A stretch of DNA of 64,000 nt from Hydra vulgaris (GCF_038396675.1 NC_088922.1:67795001-67859000), one strand, 5' to 3'; positions 26,442 through 37,426 are shown, numbered from the stretch's first letter. Notes: generated by a model from the sequence alone, not told the origin. A program made the numbers and translations.

Positions 26442-27485
26442 CTTGCGGTAAAACTACATCTTCCTTTAGATTGATAGATGCTAATGCTATTTCATACCTC
26501 ATTGTGGCTGAATATGATATACAATGACCAAAACCACTCAATATTTTTATCAACTCTTTAGATCCAGTAATCTGCCTAGTTGCCATTGTGACAATGCCAC
26601 AGATTTAGGTGTTTGTTTGTGCCCATTTGAAATTATATAAATGCAATCTTGAATTAAAGATAAAGCATTTTTTTTAATGGTTTCCTCTATACATATGTAG
26701 GATTCAACTTTTGGTTCATCATCAATACCTAACAGCCAAACAAAAAAATTAAATAACCCAGGTGGTACAATGTTCTCTATATTTTTAAATGAGAATTCAG
26801 AAAATAATGGAGGCCATGTTGAAAAGAAATCAGGAGTTGTATTTATTATATTTCGAAAATGCAATGCTGTTCTATATATGCTACTCGTATCAACAAATTC
26901 ATAGTTGATATTTTGAGGTTTATCAGTATCCGACAAAGGTTCTGTTTGAGAAAACTCACTTTGTGATGTTTCATTATCATAAACAAGGCTCTTTTCAGCA
27001 AAATGGCCACTTGATAGATTTTCAAGCAAAACTATTTCACTTGAATTTCTTTTACCAGGTGTGTGGAAAATTAATTGTGGAAAAGCTGCTTGAATCTTTG
27101 ACTTTAAACAGGACACTTTATAATTACTGGCATCAATATTTTCTTCACGATAAACAATTGAAACAAACAGACTAAACAACTTTGACATAAACATGATTTT
27201 CTTCTTCTTTATTAATTTTTGTATTATTATTTCATTTGAAAATATATGAAAAGATTTATTGTAATATTGAACTTTAGGCTGACCTTTGTGTTGATTTACT
27301 AAACACTTTGTATAACTTATGTTATAACACATTTGATGATATTTAATTTCAAGAGCAACACAGTTCTTTTCGTTAATATGTATAAGAATATTTTCATCAA
27401 ATTTATAGTTGGCTGCTTCTCTTAACCTCGCACAATCAAATGTTTCTGATCTTGAGAGCGATTCAAGCGTACGTTGTAGAGATAC
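26442..27485 (-). pseudogene. PIN-like gene, large N-terminal exon
   Basis: The acceptor TTTCAG precedes VSLQRTLESLSRSETFDCAR. The frame continues through EIKYHQMCYNISYTKC to PPGLFNFFVWLLGIDDEPK and NGHKQTPKSVALS. The last two are strong family landmarks (PPELFNFLAW.IG..., KQTPKSLAL). A frameshift near 26590 moves the rest (ITGSKELIKILSGFGHCISY) to another frame. The exon ends at ...GCAAG before GTAAGA (26441). The open frame at 26550-27332 is therefore only part of this exon. Confidence 0.65.
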
Positions 27486-27803
27486 CTGAAACCAGCATTG
27501 AAAATTAATATTTATAAACAGTTATTACCCTCTCAACAGTTATCATCAAAAAGTTACTCTAATGCAATTTAAAAAAAAAATTTAGTTATATTGTAAAAAT
27601 ATAATTTTCCTGTTAAACTGTTTGCAATACAAACAAAAAATTATTTTTTTAATTTTAATAATACTTATTTCCGCACCATTGACGTCAACCAAATCAAACA
27701 AATTAAAAAATAAAATAGAGAGATTTTTGAGAAAAACTATGGTATAAAGTATGCATTAGCTATAGATCATTAAATAAAATTAGTTAATAATGTACAATTT
27801 TAC

Positions 27804-28150
27804 CTTGTCATTATTCCATTTTTGTTTCTTTTGACATATTATGCATATATCTGGCCACAAATAATTACTCTCACCCAATTGTCTACACCGAAATTTTTTC
27901 TTTCTGGCTGAGCTTTGTCAGTGCTTGCATTTATAGATGTCGATTGTTGCATTTCATCATCTATATTAGTTTTCCTACATTCTTTTAGCTCAGTTTGTTG
28001 GTGTTCATCCCAGTCAATTTTTTCTGCTGGTTATTATTTTCTGCTATTTCAAGTTTGAAAACATTACAAATACGCTCGTAACATTTTGGATGGTAAAAAT
28101 AACCCATGGCAAAGCTTTCCATTTCTATAATATCTGCAATTGAGTTTCAT
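27804..28150 (-). pseudogene. PIN-like gene, upstream exon
   Basis: Minus-strand frames read MESFAMGYFYHPKCYERICN. After a 1-nt frame change they read LGESNYLWPDICIICQKKQK and end at AACGACAAG-like sequence before GTAAAA (donor at 27803). The ICIIC...W Cys pair is typical of the family's N-terminal zinc-binding segment. The exact 5' boundary is uncertain. 28150-28215 shows no clear acceptor. Confidence 0.5.
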
Positions 28151-28369
28151 TCCAGATGATTTTTGTATAATCTAAAAAAACATATATAATTTATATCATC
28201 GTATAGAGCTTGACCTGACTTAAAAAATGAGGGGTCATTCGACCTTTGAAGTTAAGCGGATCCAAAGTTATTGAGTTTTTTGTAGTGCAAAAATCGATGA
28301 TTTTTTGACAAAAGGTATAGGGCTTAAGTATGGAAAATTTGCAGTGTTATGGCACCGAAAAAGAGAGTA

Positions 28370-29396
28370 ATTTTGGATCATATTGACTTTTGAATAACTT
28401 TTGAACCATTATTACATTTGACTTGAAATTTTCCATAATGATTCAACAACTATAAGAAAATAAAATACAAAAAAATTTTTTTTTTAATTCTGTCAGGACT
28501 GCCCAGAACTGTCTATTTTACAGACTGAGGGTTTTTACTTATTTACTTAGTTTTGGTGTCATATTGACTCTTGAATAACTCTTGAACCGTTATTACATTT
28601 AACTTGAAATTTTCCATATTGATTCACCAACTATGAGAAAATAAAATACCAAAATATTTTTATTTAATTCAGTCAGGATTGTCCAGATTTGTCTATTTTA
28701 CAGACTGTGGGTTTTAACTTACTTACTTAGTTTTGGTGTCATATTAACTTTAGAATAACTTTTAAACCATTATTACATTTGACTTTAAATTTTCCATAGT
28801 GATCCAACAACTATAAGAAAATAAAATACCCCAAAATTTTTTTGTTCAACTGACGAGATTTACCAGAATCATCTATTTTACAGACTGAGGGTTTTCACTT
28901 ATTTACTTAGTTTTAGAAAATAAAATTTGGGGTTATATTATAATAACACCATACAAATGTGCATAAAGGAACCATGGAGTCCAAATAGTACATCATTTTG
29001 AAATCATTGCATAATTTACAGACCGGTCAGTAAATTACTGCAAAAGGGCTACACAAACCAACTGGGCATACCGACTATGAATATATTTGATAATTTTCAA
29101 CCGTTATTAAATTTGACTCGAAGTTTTTCATAATGGTCCCATTTTTACTCATCTGACGAGATTAATCAGAATCATCTATTTTACAGACTGATGGTTTTCA
29201 CTTATTTACTTAGTTTTGGAAAATAAAATTTGGGGTTATATTATAATTACACCATACAAATATGCATAAAGGAATCATGGAATCCAAATCATGCATCATT
29301 TTGAAATTATTGTTTAATTTACAGACCGGTCAGTAAATTACTGCAAAAGGGCATCGAAATCTGTCAAAATTATTCAGAATAACCTATTTAACAGAC
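28370..29396. repeat. 180-bp and 250-bp tandem repeats
   Basis: Three units of about 180 bp (28370, 28560 and 28740) share CATATTGACT, GAAATTTTCCATA, AGAAAATAAAATAC, CTATTTTACAGACTG and CTTATTTACTTAGTTTTGG. A fourth, longer repeat (from about 28860 and again from 29160) adds AAATTTGGGGTTATATTATA and ACAGACCGGTCAGTAAATTA. No coding. It lies just upstream (5') of the PIN-like gene's first visible exon. Confidence 0.8.
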
Positions 29397-29740
29397 GGAA
29401 GATTCTTCAATAAAGTTAAAATTTAATTTTTAATGAAAATAACTTACAGCAAACGAACTTTCTGAAATTTGGAGTACTTACAACTGCAATAGGCAGGTAT
29501 AACAGCAGAAATTATATCAAAAAATGTAAAAATATTATTATTAGGTACACAATAACGTGTTAAAAATATTTTGTTAATTCATTTTAAAAATACATATATA
29601 TTAAAAACATTTAAAACTAAATAAGTAAAAAAAAAGAAACTTACTCTTTAAGATTGTTTATGTGAACCTATGAAAACGCCTAAGATAAAAAAATGAAAAT
29701 AACATAGAAAAATGTTTTTATTCTAAAACTTATTTCTTGG

Positions 29741-29833
29741 CTTTTAGTGAATGATTAGAAGTAGCAAGTTTCAGTAACGAAACAAACTAATAATCATTTT
29801 TAACAATAGACACCATCGAGAAGGTAAGCCAAG
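29741..29833 (+). repeat. Dispersed repeat, copy 2, at the head of the minisatellite
   Basis: GGCTTTTAGTGAATGATTAG to CACCATCGAGAAGGTAAGCC matches copy 1 (24893-24985). The 96/36-bp minisatellite starts about 45 bp downstream. Confidence 0.75.
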
Positions 29834-29878
29834 TTGTCTATCAACACAAAACATCACAACAATAACATCACAACAACA

Positions 29879-30715
29879 TACATCATAATGACTGACGGGT
29901 ACATAAACGCAAACATACATATAGTGACTTACGGGTGCGTCAACACCGCTCCAGAGGTCCAACAGAACACAGACATACACATAATGACTAACCGGTACAT
30001 AAACACTAACATACACATGACTAACCAGTACATAAACACAAACATACATATAGTGACTTACGGGTGCGTCAACACCGCTCCAGAGGTCCAACAGAACACA
30101 AACATACACATAATGACTGACGGGTACATAAACACAAAAATACATATAGTGACTTACGGGTGCGTCAACACCGCTCCAGAGGTCCAACAGAACACAAACA
30201 TACACATAATGACTAACCGGTACATAAACACTAACATACATATAGTGACTTACGAGTGCTTCAACACCTCTCCAGAGGTTTAACAGAACAAAAACATACA
30301 CATGACTGACGGGTACATTAACACAAACATACATATAGTAACTTACGGGTGCGTCAACACTGCTCCAGAGGTCCAACAGAACACAAACATACACATAATG
30401 ACTAACTGGTACATAAACACAAACATACACATAATGACTAACCGGTACATAAACACAAACATACATATAGTGACTTACGGGTGCGTCAACACCGCTCCAG
30501 AGGTCCAACAGAACACAAACATACACATAATGACTGACAGGTACATAAACACAAACATACATATAGTGACTTACGGGTGCGTCAACACCGCTCCAGAGGT
30601 CCAACGGAACACAAACATACACATAATGACTAACCGGTACATAAACAAAAACGTACATATAGTGACTTAAGGGTGAGTCAACACCGCTCCAGAGGTCCAA
30701 CAGAGCACAAATCAT
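29879..30715. repeat. Minisatellite with 96-bp and 36-bp units
   Basis: The 96-bp unit contains GTGACTTACGGGTGCGTCAA and ACCGCTCCAGAGGTCCAACA, followed by a 36-bp sub-unit (ATAATGACTAACCGGTACAT onward) that is sometimes repeated twice. There are about eight long units. Both unit lengths are multiples of three, which creates long spurious frames on both strands. Sequence divergence is low. Confidence 0.95.
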
Positions 30716-30719
30716 CATT

Positions 30720-32492
30720 AGCGATTTGCAAGTTTAAATCAGAAGATACAAAACAGTAATTTGATTTGGAACAATTTCACTATTGTGGATAGAAGTTGGG
30801 GTAGAACAAGCATCAGAAGGTGACAAATCAACAACATCCGGAAAAGCACCAATAAAAGATAAAGCAGAGCTTAAAAAATACTTTGTTAAATCAAAATTTT
30901 TGGCACAATTTAATTTTGCAATGAAATCTTTTGACTTTTAAAGGCACTTGATCAGCATAACTCTAGATATAGGGTATTTAAACAAGGATGTAAAAAATAC
31001 TGAAAGATTCAGCCATGTCAAGTTAAATTTATCTTTTTCTTTACAAATTTGTAAAAAATGGCGATTGGTTAAAACCAAATCTGGATTTTTGAGGGATACA
31101 ATGCCTCCATTAATATTTAGATAATCCAAAACAGTGTCAGAGACTAAAATTAAAAGTAAACTTAATTTAAGTGACATAAAGAAAAATAAGGGGTGGATTA
31201 CTTTGGTTTCAATAAATAGAATTATTAAAATGAAAATAAGTTGTGCTACAGTATTCCTAATTTATAATTTTGACTTACTTTCTTGACTTATAGATGGAGC
31301 AACCATTTTGGTGAGACTACTGTTAATGTCAACACCTAAAAAAAAGGAATTAAAATAATTATTACAAGATTTCATAGTATTTAATCAAAAAACAAATAGA
31401 GGCAAATATAAAAAGAAATAAAGAATTTCTTACACAACTCCATTTTCGTAAGCTTCTGTTGAATACTATTTTTAGGTTTTTGTTTTGAAAAAAACAGTTT
31501 AAATAAGAGCAACCTGTAGTTAAAATAGTAAAAATCAAGATTTTAACTTTCTTGAAGAATGCAGACCTTTTACCTGGGAAAAAGTAAAAGATTTATTTTC
31601 ATTTGATTAAAATTTTAAGAATTATACTTTCACTTTCAATATAATTTTCATTATTTAACCAAAACAAACGCAAAAATCAAAACATATAACGTCATTAAAT
31701 ACGCGAAGAAAAGCATATATATATACACATAATTTATATATGCAAATCCTTAGTACCAATTCTTTAGGTAAACTTAAATAAAGACTTGTTTTAAATAGAG
31801 GAAAGGCTAAACTTGCAATTTCTACCTGGACGTTTTTCAAAAACACTTTTTTTTCTATATAAATCAACCTTGAAGTTTTTAAACGCTGAGAACTAAAATT
31901 TTTTGTATAAATGTTAAAAAACGTCCAGATTCCATTAGATTCCTCTTCCTTTTCTTAATAAATACGGAAAGTTTTATAAGAATTAGATGTGTTTAAGTTC
32001 TAAGGAATCCTTACCTTCAAAAGCTTCGTTTTAATAAAACGTTCCCGCGGTAAGTTTTTTTTATGAAAAGTGGTCTCAAGATATGGGTAATATATAAATG
32101 AAGCCATACAAAGCTTAGTACTTTCTATATATGGTTGGAAAGAGATTGAGTAACACTAACTGATGCAAAAAACCTCAAGGCGCTGGCTTAACCATACGAA
32201 AAGATATAAGAGAGCAAAGTTTATGAAAATTACGTGTTTTTTGTCAAACGTCATATGTTTTTTGTTAAGCCGTGGAATCGTTAATTGAGTTGAATTCCTC
32301 TTCTGTTTTAGCGTTAATGGTTCTAAAAGAAAATCTTGCCACATCTCCATTTTTATTTCGAAGCTTGCACCACCTTTTTCGTGTGCTAAATATTTTTTTT
32401 ATAGCTTTAGTACTGCATTTTTTAATGCATTTATTCGGTATATCATCAAAATGAATTAAACAAACATTGTCGCTTAACGATGTAGCTGCCAT
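30720..32492 (-). CDS. Candidate spliced gene, unknown product
   Basis: Several open stretches have plausible splice signals. 32492-32275 begins MAATSLSDNVCLIHFDDIPN and is Lys/Arg-rich with several Cys. A 57-bp exon at 31338-31282 lies between TTTTTTTTAG and GTAAGT and reads DINSSLTKMVAPSISQE. 31144-30935 after TTAATTTTAG reads VSDTVLDYLNINGGIVSLKN. 30860-30720 is open (FIGAFPDVVDLSPSDACSTP). I do not recognise the product. It could be the 5' part of the PIN-like gene or a separate gene. Exon linkage is not demonstrated. Confidence 0.3.
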
Positions 32493-32499
32493 TTTGTCT

Positions 32500-33111
32500 G
32501 TTTATATTTTAAACCAAACATGACAGAGATATTTTAAGGAAAAATTTATTATAAAGTTTTAAATAACATTCGGTTGCTTTAGTTGTTCCGTAAATTATTA
32601 ATTATCAACGATAGACTAATCGTTAGAAAACGATAAAGCACGATAAAGGAAAGTAAAATGATAAATTGTGAAAAAACTGCAGAGTAAAAAAGGGGCAAGT
32701 TTACATTTTTAAAATGTTAATACTAAGAAACGCTTGATTCAATATAGAAATTTCAGTTATTAGATGTGTCCAACGGGATGAAGCGATAATCAATGTTGGC
32801 CACCGGCCTATTTGGTGAGAAATAAATTAAAACCTTATTTTCGATAAATCGAGATTTACTTTGTCGGAGATTTTTAAAGCCTATTTACTCTGAAAAGTTT
32901 TGTTTTTATAAGTGACTGAAATAATTATTTTCTAATTAAGGCCGATTTTCACACATTTTTTTTTTTCGATAACGAATAAAAATTAAATGAAGGGGAAGAA
33001 GGAGGGGGAGGGGGTAAGGAGAAGTTTTAATAAGCTTGGGGTGCAGGGACGTCCCGAGGAGGAAACGATCCCTACACTCCCTGTCCGGGACAGCCCTGTT
33101 GGGGTAGGTAA
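32500..33111. other. Unassigned sequence
   Basis: No gene. A G-rich segment at 32990-33110 contains GCAGGGACGTCCCGAGGAGG, possibly a terminal region of a DNA element. Confidence 0.4.
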
Positions 33112-33260
33112 GAAAATTTCCAAAAAGTAATTAACGTTTGATTATCTCCCCTAAACTTGATTTAAAAAAAAAAACCTTGTTTAGGGGAGATAATCAAACC
33201 GCGTACTCTAGAGGCCCTAATAAAAGAAGGGGAGACGTTAATTACTTTTTGGAAATTTTC
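33112..33260. repeat. Doubly nested perfect inverted repeat
   Basis: The outer arms at 33112-33137 and 33235-33260 are 26 bp and perfect (GAAAATTTCCAAAAAGTAAT and on). The inner arms at 33137-33156 and 33179-33198 are 20 bp and perfect (TTTGATTATCTCCCCTAAAC). A 36-nt unpaired stretch lies on one side only. Probably the core of a MITE. Confidence 0.9.
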
Positions 33261-33509
33261 TAAAAAATTAAATTTCACGTGTGTAACAAATCAGCATTTT
33301 GTTTTTTTTCTGACTTCAATCACAGTTTTTTTTTTTAATTTCTTTATAAATAATAAGAAATTGAGCGACAATCGTTAAAATATGTTGTAACATTTTAAGA
33401 TTTAAATAAGTACATTGAGTAACATTTTAAGCTTTATTAAATACTGAAAAATGTCAAATAAACTAAATATTTTATTTTTATGTTTTGAAGTAATTATGGG
33501 GAAGGTTGG

Positions 33510-33640
33510 GGAAACTTTATTTTAAAAAAATTATGAGTTTGTACGCGGAGAGAAGAGGTCTTTGAAAGCGTACAGGTTCATACAAAAAGACAGGGGGTTT
33601 CTAAATTAGTGGTTTTACTGCGTACGTACTTTATGGATAT
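33510..33640 (-). mobile_element. hAT-like MITE end
   Basis: ACTGCGTACGTACTTTATGG at its right side is the inverted form of the ends at 10709 and 15874. The inner sequence (CCACTAATTTAGAAACCCCC on the minus strand) resembles that at 10709. Confidence 0.6.
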
Positions 33641-33893
33641 CTTTAAAGATCAACATAACAAAATTGAAAAAAAATATTGCATAACCAAGCAAACATTTAA
33701 AAAATATGATAATCCAAGTGACATTTTTAAAAATCATTTAAAATTAGCAAAACAAAAATTTGATATGGCAAATAAAATTTTAAACGAATCTCCTTTAAAA
33801 GAATGCAATCCTGTTAAAGTAGATACTATTCTTCCATGCTCATCAAAGCAAAAAGAACCTTCAAAAAATAAGTACAAGAAACAGTTAAGGTAA
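33609..33893 (+). CDS. Possible exon of unknown gene
   Basis: This is a Lys-rich 94-codon frame, with residues such as DIFKNHLKLAKQKFDMANK, that ends at AAG/GTAAGC, a good splice donor near 33890. The first codons overlap the MITE end, so the start is unreliable. No family was recognised. It may be a leftover transposase exon. Confidence 0.25.
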   Translation: MVLLRTYFMDIFKDQHNKIEKKYCITKQTFKKYDNPSDIFKNHLKLAKQKFDMANKILNESPLKECNPVKVDTILPCSSKQKEPSKNKYKKQLR

Positions 33894-33984
33894 GCACTAC
33901 TCGAGCTTTCAAATCTTAAACAAAATTTTTTTTGTTGTTGCTTTTTTTCAACATCTTCGCTTCTAACAAGGCTGCGTGCAACCA

Positions 33985-35935
33985 CTATTAGAGTTGAAAG
34001 TTACTAGAAGAGAAAAGATGAAGTTTGTAGAGCAAGATAACGATTGACAGACAACTTAAAAGATTGCAAATTATATAAATCAGAAAAGTAAGATGAAGGA
34101 AGCAAATTCCAAAGAACCGTAGTTCGAGAAAAAAACTAGACGAATAAGAAGTTTTGGAGCACTTAGGAACAGTCGCAGAAAAAGGATAAGATTTAATTGA
34201 ATGACGAGTAACAAAAAAATGAATTTTAGTAGATAGCACAAGAGACGCCAGCTCTTTTGAGCTGTGCCCATTATAGTATTTGTAGAAAAAAGAATGAGAA
34301 GCAACGTTACGACAATACAATTATGGTTGGAGGTCTGCAAGAGCAGGTCCAACTATGTTTACAATGCGTTTTTGAACCTTGTCCAAAAGAAAAAGAGTAT
34401 CATTAGAAGATCCGCCCCAGATATGGCAACAGTATTCCATACAAGGACGGATTTGAGATTTATAGAGATAAAGAATAGAATTCGGAGTAAGAAAGTGTCG
34501 AGCTCGATAAAAAGATGCAACCTTAGCAGATGCTAATTTCGCAATGGATTTGATATATGGTTTCTAAGAAAGATCGGAAGTAAGAGTTAATCCTAGAAGA
34601 TGAAGGGTAGATGACTCATCGAATACAACACCGTTCATTAATAAGGGGAGATTTAAATTATTGCAATAACAATAAGCTAAAAAAAATTGGGTTTTATCTG
34701 AAATAAAGTTCACCAGCTACTTTGAGCCCCATGCTGTAGCAGAAGCGAGATCCTTTTCTAGCTCAAATGACCCCTCCAAGCAATCGGAGAGTGTTAGTTA
34801 CTTGTCGTGACAAGAATTAATGGTAGTATCATTAGCGACTAATGCCACCTTAGATGTGAGAACATCTGGAAGATCGTTAATGTAAATTTAAAAAAGTATA
34901 GGGCCAAGAGTTGAATCTAAAGGAATCCCTGAAGTTACAGGATATGAAGAAGAGTACTGTCCATCGAACGATAGCCTTAACCTCTCCACCTCTATCTAAT
35001 ACACAATAAAACCTATCGGTTATTACTGTTAGCAAATCAGCTGTAGAACGAGAAGATCGAAATCCATAATGATGATTAGAAAGTAAGTTATTAGATTCCA
35101 GATGAGAGGTTAAGTGTTTGTTAGTTAATGATTCAAAATCCTTGCTTATGATAGGGAGTAGACTATTTGGTTGTTAGTAAGGTGAGTCTGATTGCTCTCA
35201 AGAATTTTTGAAAATAAGGATAGCAGATGCCGCTTTCCAGCAGGTTGGAAAACAAGACTCTAATAAGCACTTGTTAAATAGTTTTAAATGTACAGACGAC
35301 AGCTCCAGAAAACACGTCGGCAAGACTATAACAGGTATGTTATCCGGACCATATGTTGTAGATGAGTCTTATCAGGAAATTACTATTGATACAGAAACTG
35401 TAATGAAATCCAGCAATTGATCGATCTGTTTGAATGAATGAAATCTCAAGCAATTGATCGATTTGCTTGACGGCTATATCAGGTAGAACGCCACTAGTGG
35501 AACCAAGAGATGATATTGATGAAAAGTTATTAGCAAACTATTCAGCTTTGTCTTTAGGTGAGGGGAATAAGTCTGAGCGGTACAAGAGAGGTGGAATAAC
35601 AGATTTGCCCTTATTTTTAATACTGTTAAAAATTCTCCAGAACCCTAACCCGAACCCTGACGTCTCAAGAGCCTAATTTTTGTGATGAAATACAAGATTT
35701 CATGACCTGAGAATAGCAGGTTTTAGCGTTAGGCATTGTTGTTTTAAAACAACGCCTGTAGAGTTACTGACACTAGAGCCAAGCTATTCCTTGTCACCAA
35801 CAACAACGATAATAGCTGATGAATAAAGAGAGAGGGCTTGGTCAAATTGATCAAAAATAACATCGACAAGAGTGCAGTCTTGAGATGGAGGAGAGCAATA
35901 TAAAACAAAGAACTTATAGAGTGAAGTTAGTTCCT
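33985..35935 (-). pseudogene. Jockey/CR1-like LINE ORF2, decayed
   Basis: On the minus strand: a fragment of endonuclease (IIVVVGDKEWLGSS, with an internal deletion after GD) near 35790, linker (GKSVIPPLLYRSD near 35600), then RT pieces SNNLLSNHHYGFRSSRSTAD, SQIRPCMEYCCHIWGGSSND and the C-terminal SSKELASLVLSTKIHFFVTR. Multiple stops and deletions are present; the central RT blocks with FADD are degraded (VANDT). The linker resembles the plus-strand fragment at 13090-14262, so both belong to one family. The 5' side stops near 35935, the 3' side near 33985. Confidence 0.75.
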
Positions 35936-36116
35936 AACCAGTGGCGTAGCAAATGTGATAATGTCCAAATTAATAAAATAGTTGACTAATTACAATAAAA
36001 ATTAAAAATACTTATATTTAAAAAGGTCTTATTTTATGTGTTTTTTTTTTAATGTTCTTTTTATTACATTATAAATGAGCATTTCGTTACAATATTTAAA
36101 ATACAAATATATAATA

Positions 36117-36118
<2 letters not shown>
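35936..36118. other. AT-rich spacer
   Basis: It begins ACCAGTGGCGTAGCAAATGT, which resembles a hAT-type terminus, but no mate was found. Confidence 0.35.

Positions 36119-36208
<90 letters not shown>
36119..36208. repeat. (TA)n array
   Basis: About 90 bp of TA. Confidence 0.97.
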
Positions 36209-36212
<4 letters not shown>

Positions 36213-36235
36213 ATCGTTATTAAATAATTAAAGAA

Positions 36236-36295
36236 CGCGGGAACTCGTAGAAGTCCATACGGTCTTGTCGTCGAGTACCGCTAATAAATGATCGT
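36236..36295 (-). mobile_element. SINE family-2 3'-end fragment
   Basis: GAAGTCCATACGGTCTTGTC and GAGTACCGC resemble the body end of the SINE at 15372-15556. Only about 55 bp remains. Confidence 0.45.
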
Positions 36296-36550
36296 GTTAA
36301 AATTTATAAGATATTTAAAAGATAAAAAATAAGTTAACAAAGTAAGAAACTTAAAATATTCCGTTACAAATACAAGATACATTATTATATATTACAGTTG
36401 TTAATGATGCATATATAATTTTTATAAATGAATAGTTAAATAGGGGTAAAAAGGAAGATCACTAAAAGAAAAATATCAAAAGTATATTGTTACATCTTCG
36501 ATTGTAAGAATGAGTTCTTTAAGCTTGCGTTTAAAAGAAAAGTAGTTACT

Positions 36551-37342
36551 TTAATGAATAAAATCCTTAGTAAAATTTTTTAAAACTATTTTATTCCATT
36601 TTAGTCCGCCATAATCAATACAAAATTTAAAAAGATTTGTTTGAAAAATGGGCTGCTTAATACAATTATCATTCCGCAAAATGTATTTATTTTTATCTTT
36701 CGATGAATACAAATTATGGAAAGAAATAGGGGATGAATTGGTTTTACATTTAAACATAAAACAAAGATTATTAAAAATGTTAAGCTCATAAATATTCAAA
36801 ACTTTCATTTCAAATAATAGAAGCTTGGCATGAGTATAACGGTCTTTAAAATATATGAGACGTGCTACATGCTTCTGCTGACAATAAAGAGGTTTAAGTT
36901 TAATTTTCTTTGCACTACCCCAAGCAATGTTTGCATAGTTTATGTGACAATGAATAAATGAGTGATATAATTGTACTAAAGTACGTTTATTTAAAACATT
37001 TCTTGCTTTGTACAATATCCCTATACTTTTTGAAATTTTACTTGATAAGTTTTTAATGTGAGTTTTCCATGTAAGATTTTCATCTATACAAACACCTAGA
37101 AAGTTGATTAATTTTACTTGTTTAATTTGTATATTGTCAATAACAAGATGAGGCATGTTAATTGGCAGTTTATGTTTTTTGATAAGCGAATGGAAAAGAA
37201 CCCATTTAGTTTTATCAATGTTAAGAGATAATTTGTTAGTCTTAAACCAGTCATATATTTTGATTAACTCGATGTTCAAGCGACTAAATAAAGTAGGAAT
37301 GCTTTTGTGTGACATAAATAAATTGGTGTCATCAGCAAACAT
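36551..37342 (-). pseudogene. LINE reverse transcriptase, C-terminal half
   Basis: It opens with the catalytic MFADDTNLF, then WFKTNKLSLNIDKTKWVLF, FLGVCIDENLTWKTHI and SFIHCHINYANIAWGSAKK, and ends in the typical FKFCIDYGGLKWNKI region. The last part would normally read W..LP. 263 codons are uninterrupted. Separated from the N-half by 85 bp that encodes *VP*GSI*GPLLFLIYINDL, with three nonsense codons. Confidence 0.85.
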
Positions 37343-37426
37343 AATTGTTATTAAATCCGAGGCTTTGTATAAATCATTAATATAAATAAGGAAAAGAAGA
37401 GGTCCTTATATGGATCCTTAAGGAAC

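Larger units (their letters stand above)
19149..28150 (-). pseudogene. Spliced PIN/FEN-like gene with polyaspartate tail, damaged
   Basis: At least six exons can be joined by GT-AG boundaries: about 28150-27804, 27485-26442, 26235-26100, 21549-21314, 21172-20126 and 19953-19149. The protein matches a multi-copy family of large uncharacterised animal proteins known to me from invertebrate genomes. Its middle carries ELRSDQEEADTRLLLHCKHA, SPDTDVFVSA and FTGCDAVSAFQGKGK. I read these acidic and GCD blocks as a PIN/FEN-type nuclease core (inference). The C-terminus has a Cys-rich cluster and an acidic tail. Lesions include frameshifts near 26590, 20690 and 19715, nonsense codons at 19863-19865 and 19563-19565, and a frame change in the first exon. 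One intron is filled by a 4.1-kb transposon. It is probably a pseudogene, possibly a dead copy of an amplified family. Confidence 0.7.

Noticed and set aside
26963..27175. 70-residue plus-strand ORF
   Set aside because: Antisense to the large N-terminal exon of the PIN-like gene (26442-27485).
29771..30718. 315-residue repetitive ORF and its plus-strand counterparts
   Set aside because: Minisatellite units of 96 and 36 bp are multiples of three and keep frames open on both strands. There is no conserved flank, and the frames end where the array ends.
15874..33640. A single 18-kb hAT element between the ends at 15874 and 33640
   Set aside because: Although both termini share ATCCATAAAGTACGTACGCA, a third copy exists at 10709 and the interval contains unrelated complete elements and genes. 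They are better read as separate MITE fragments.
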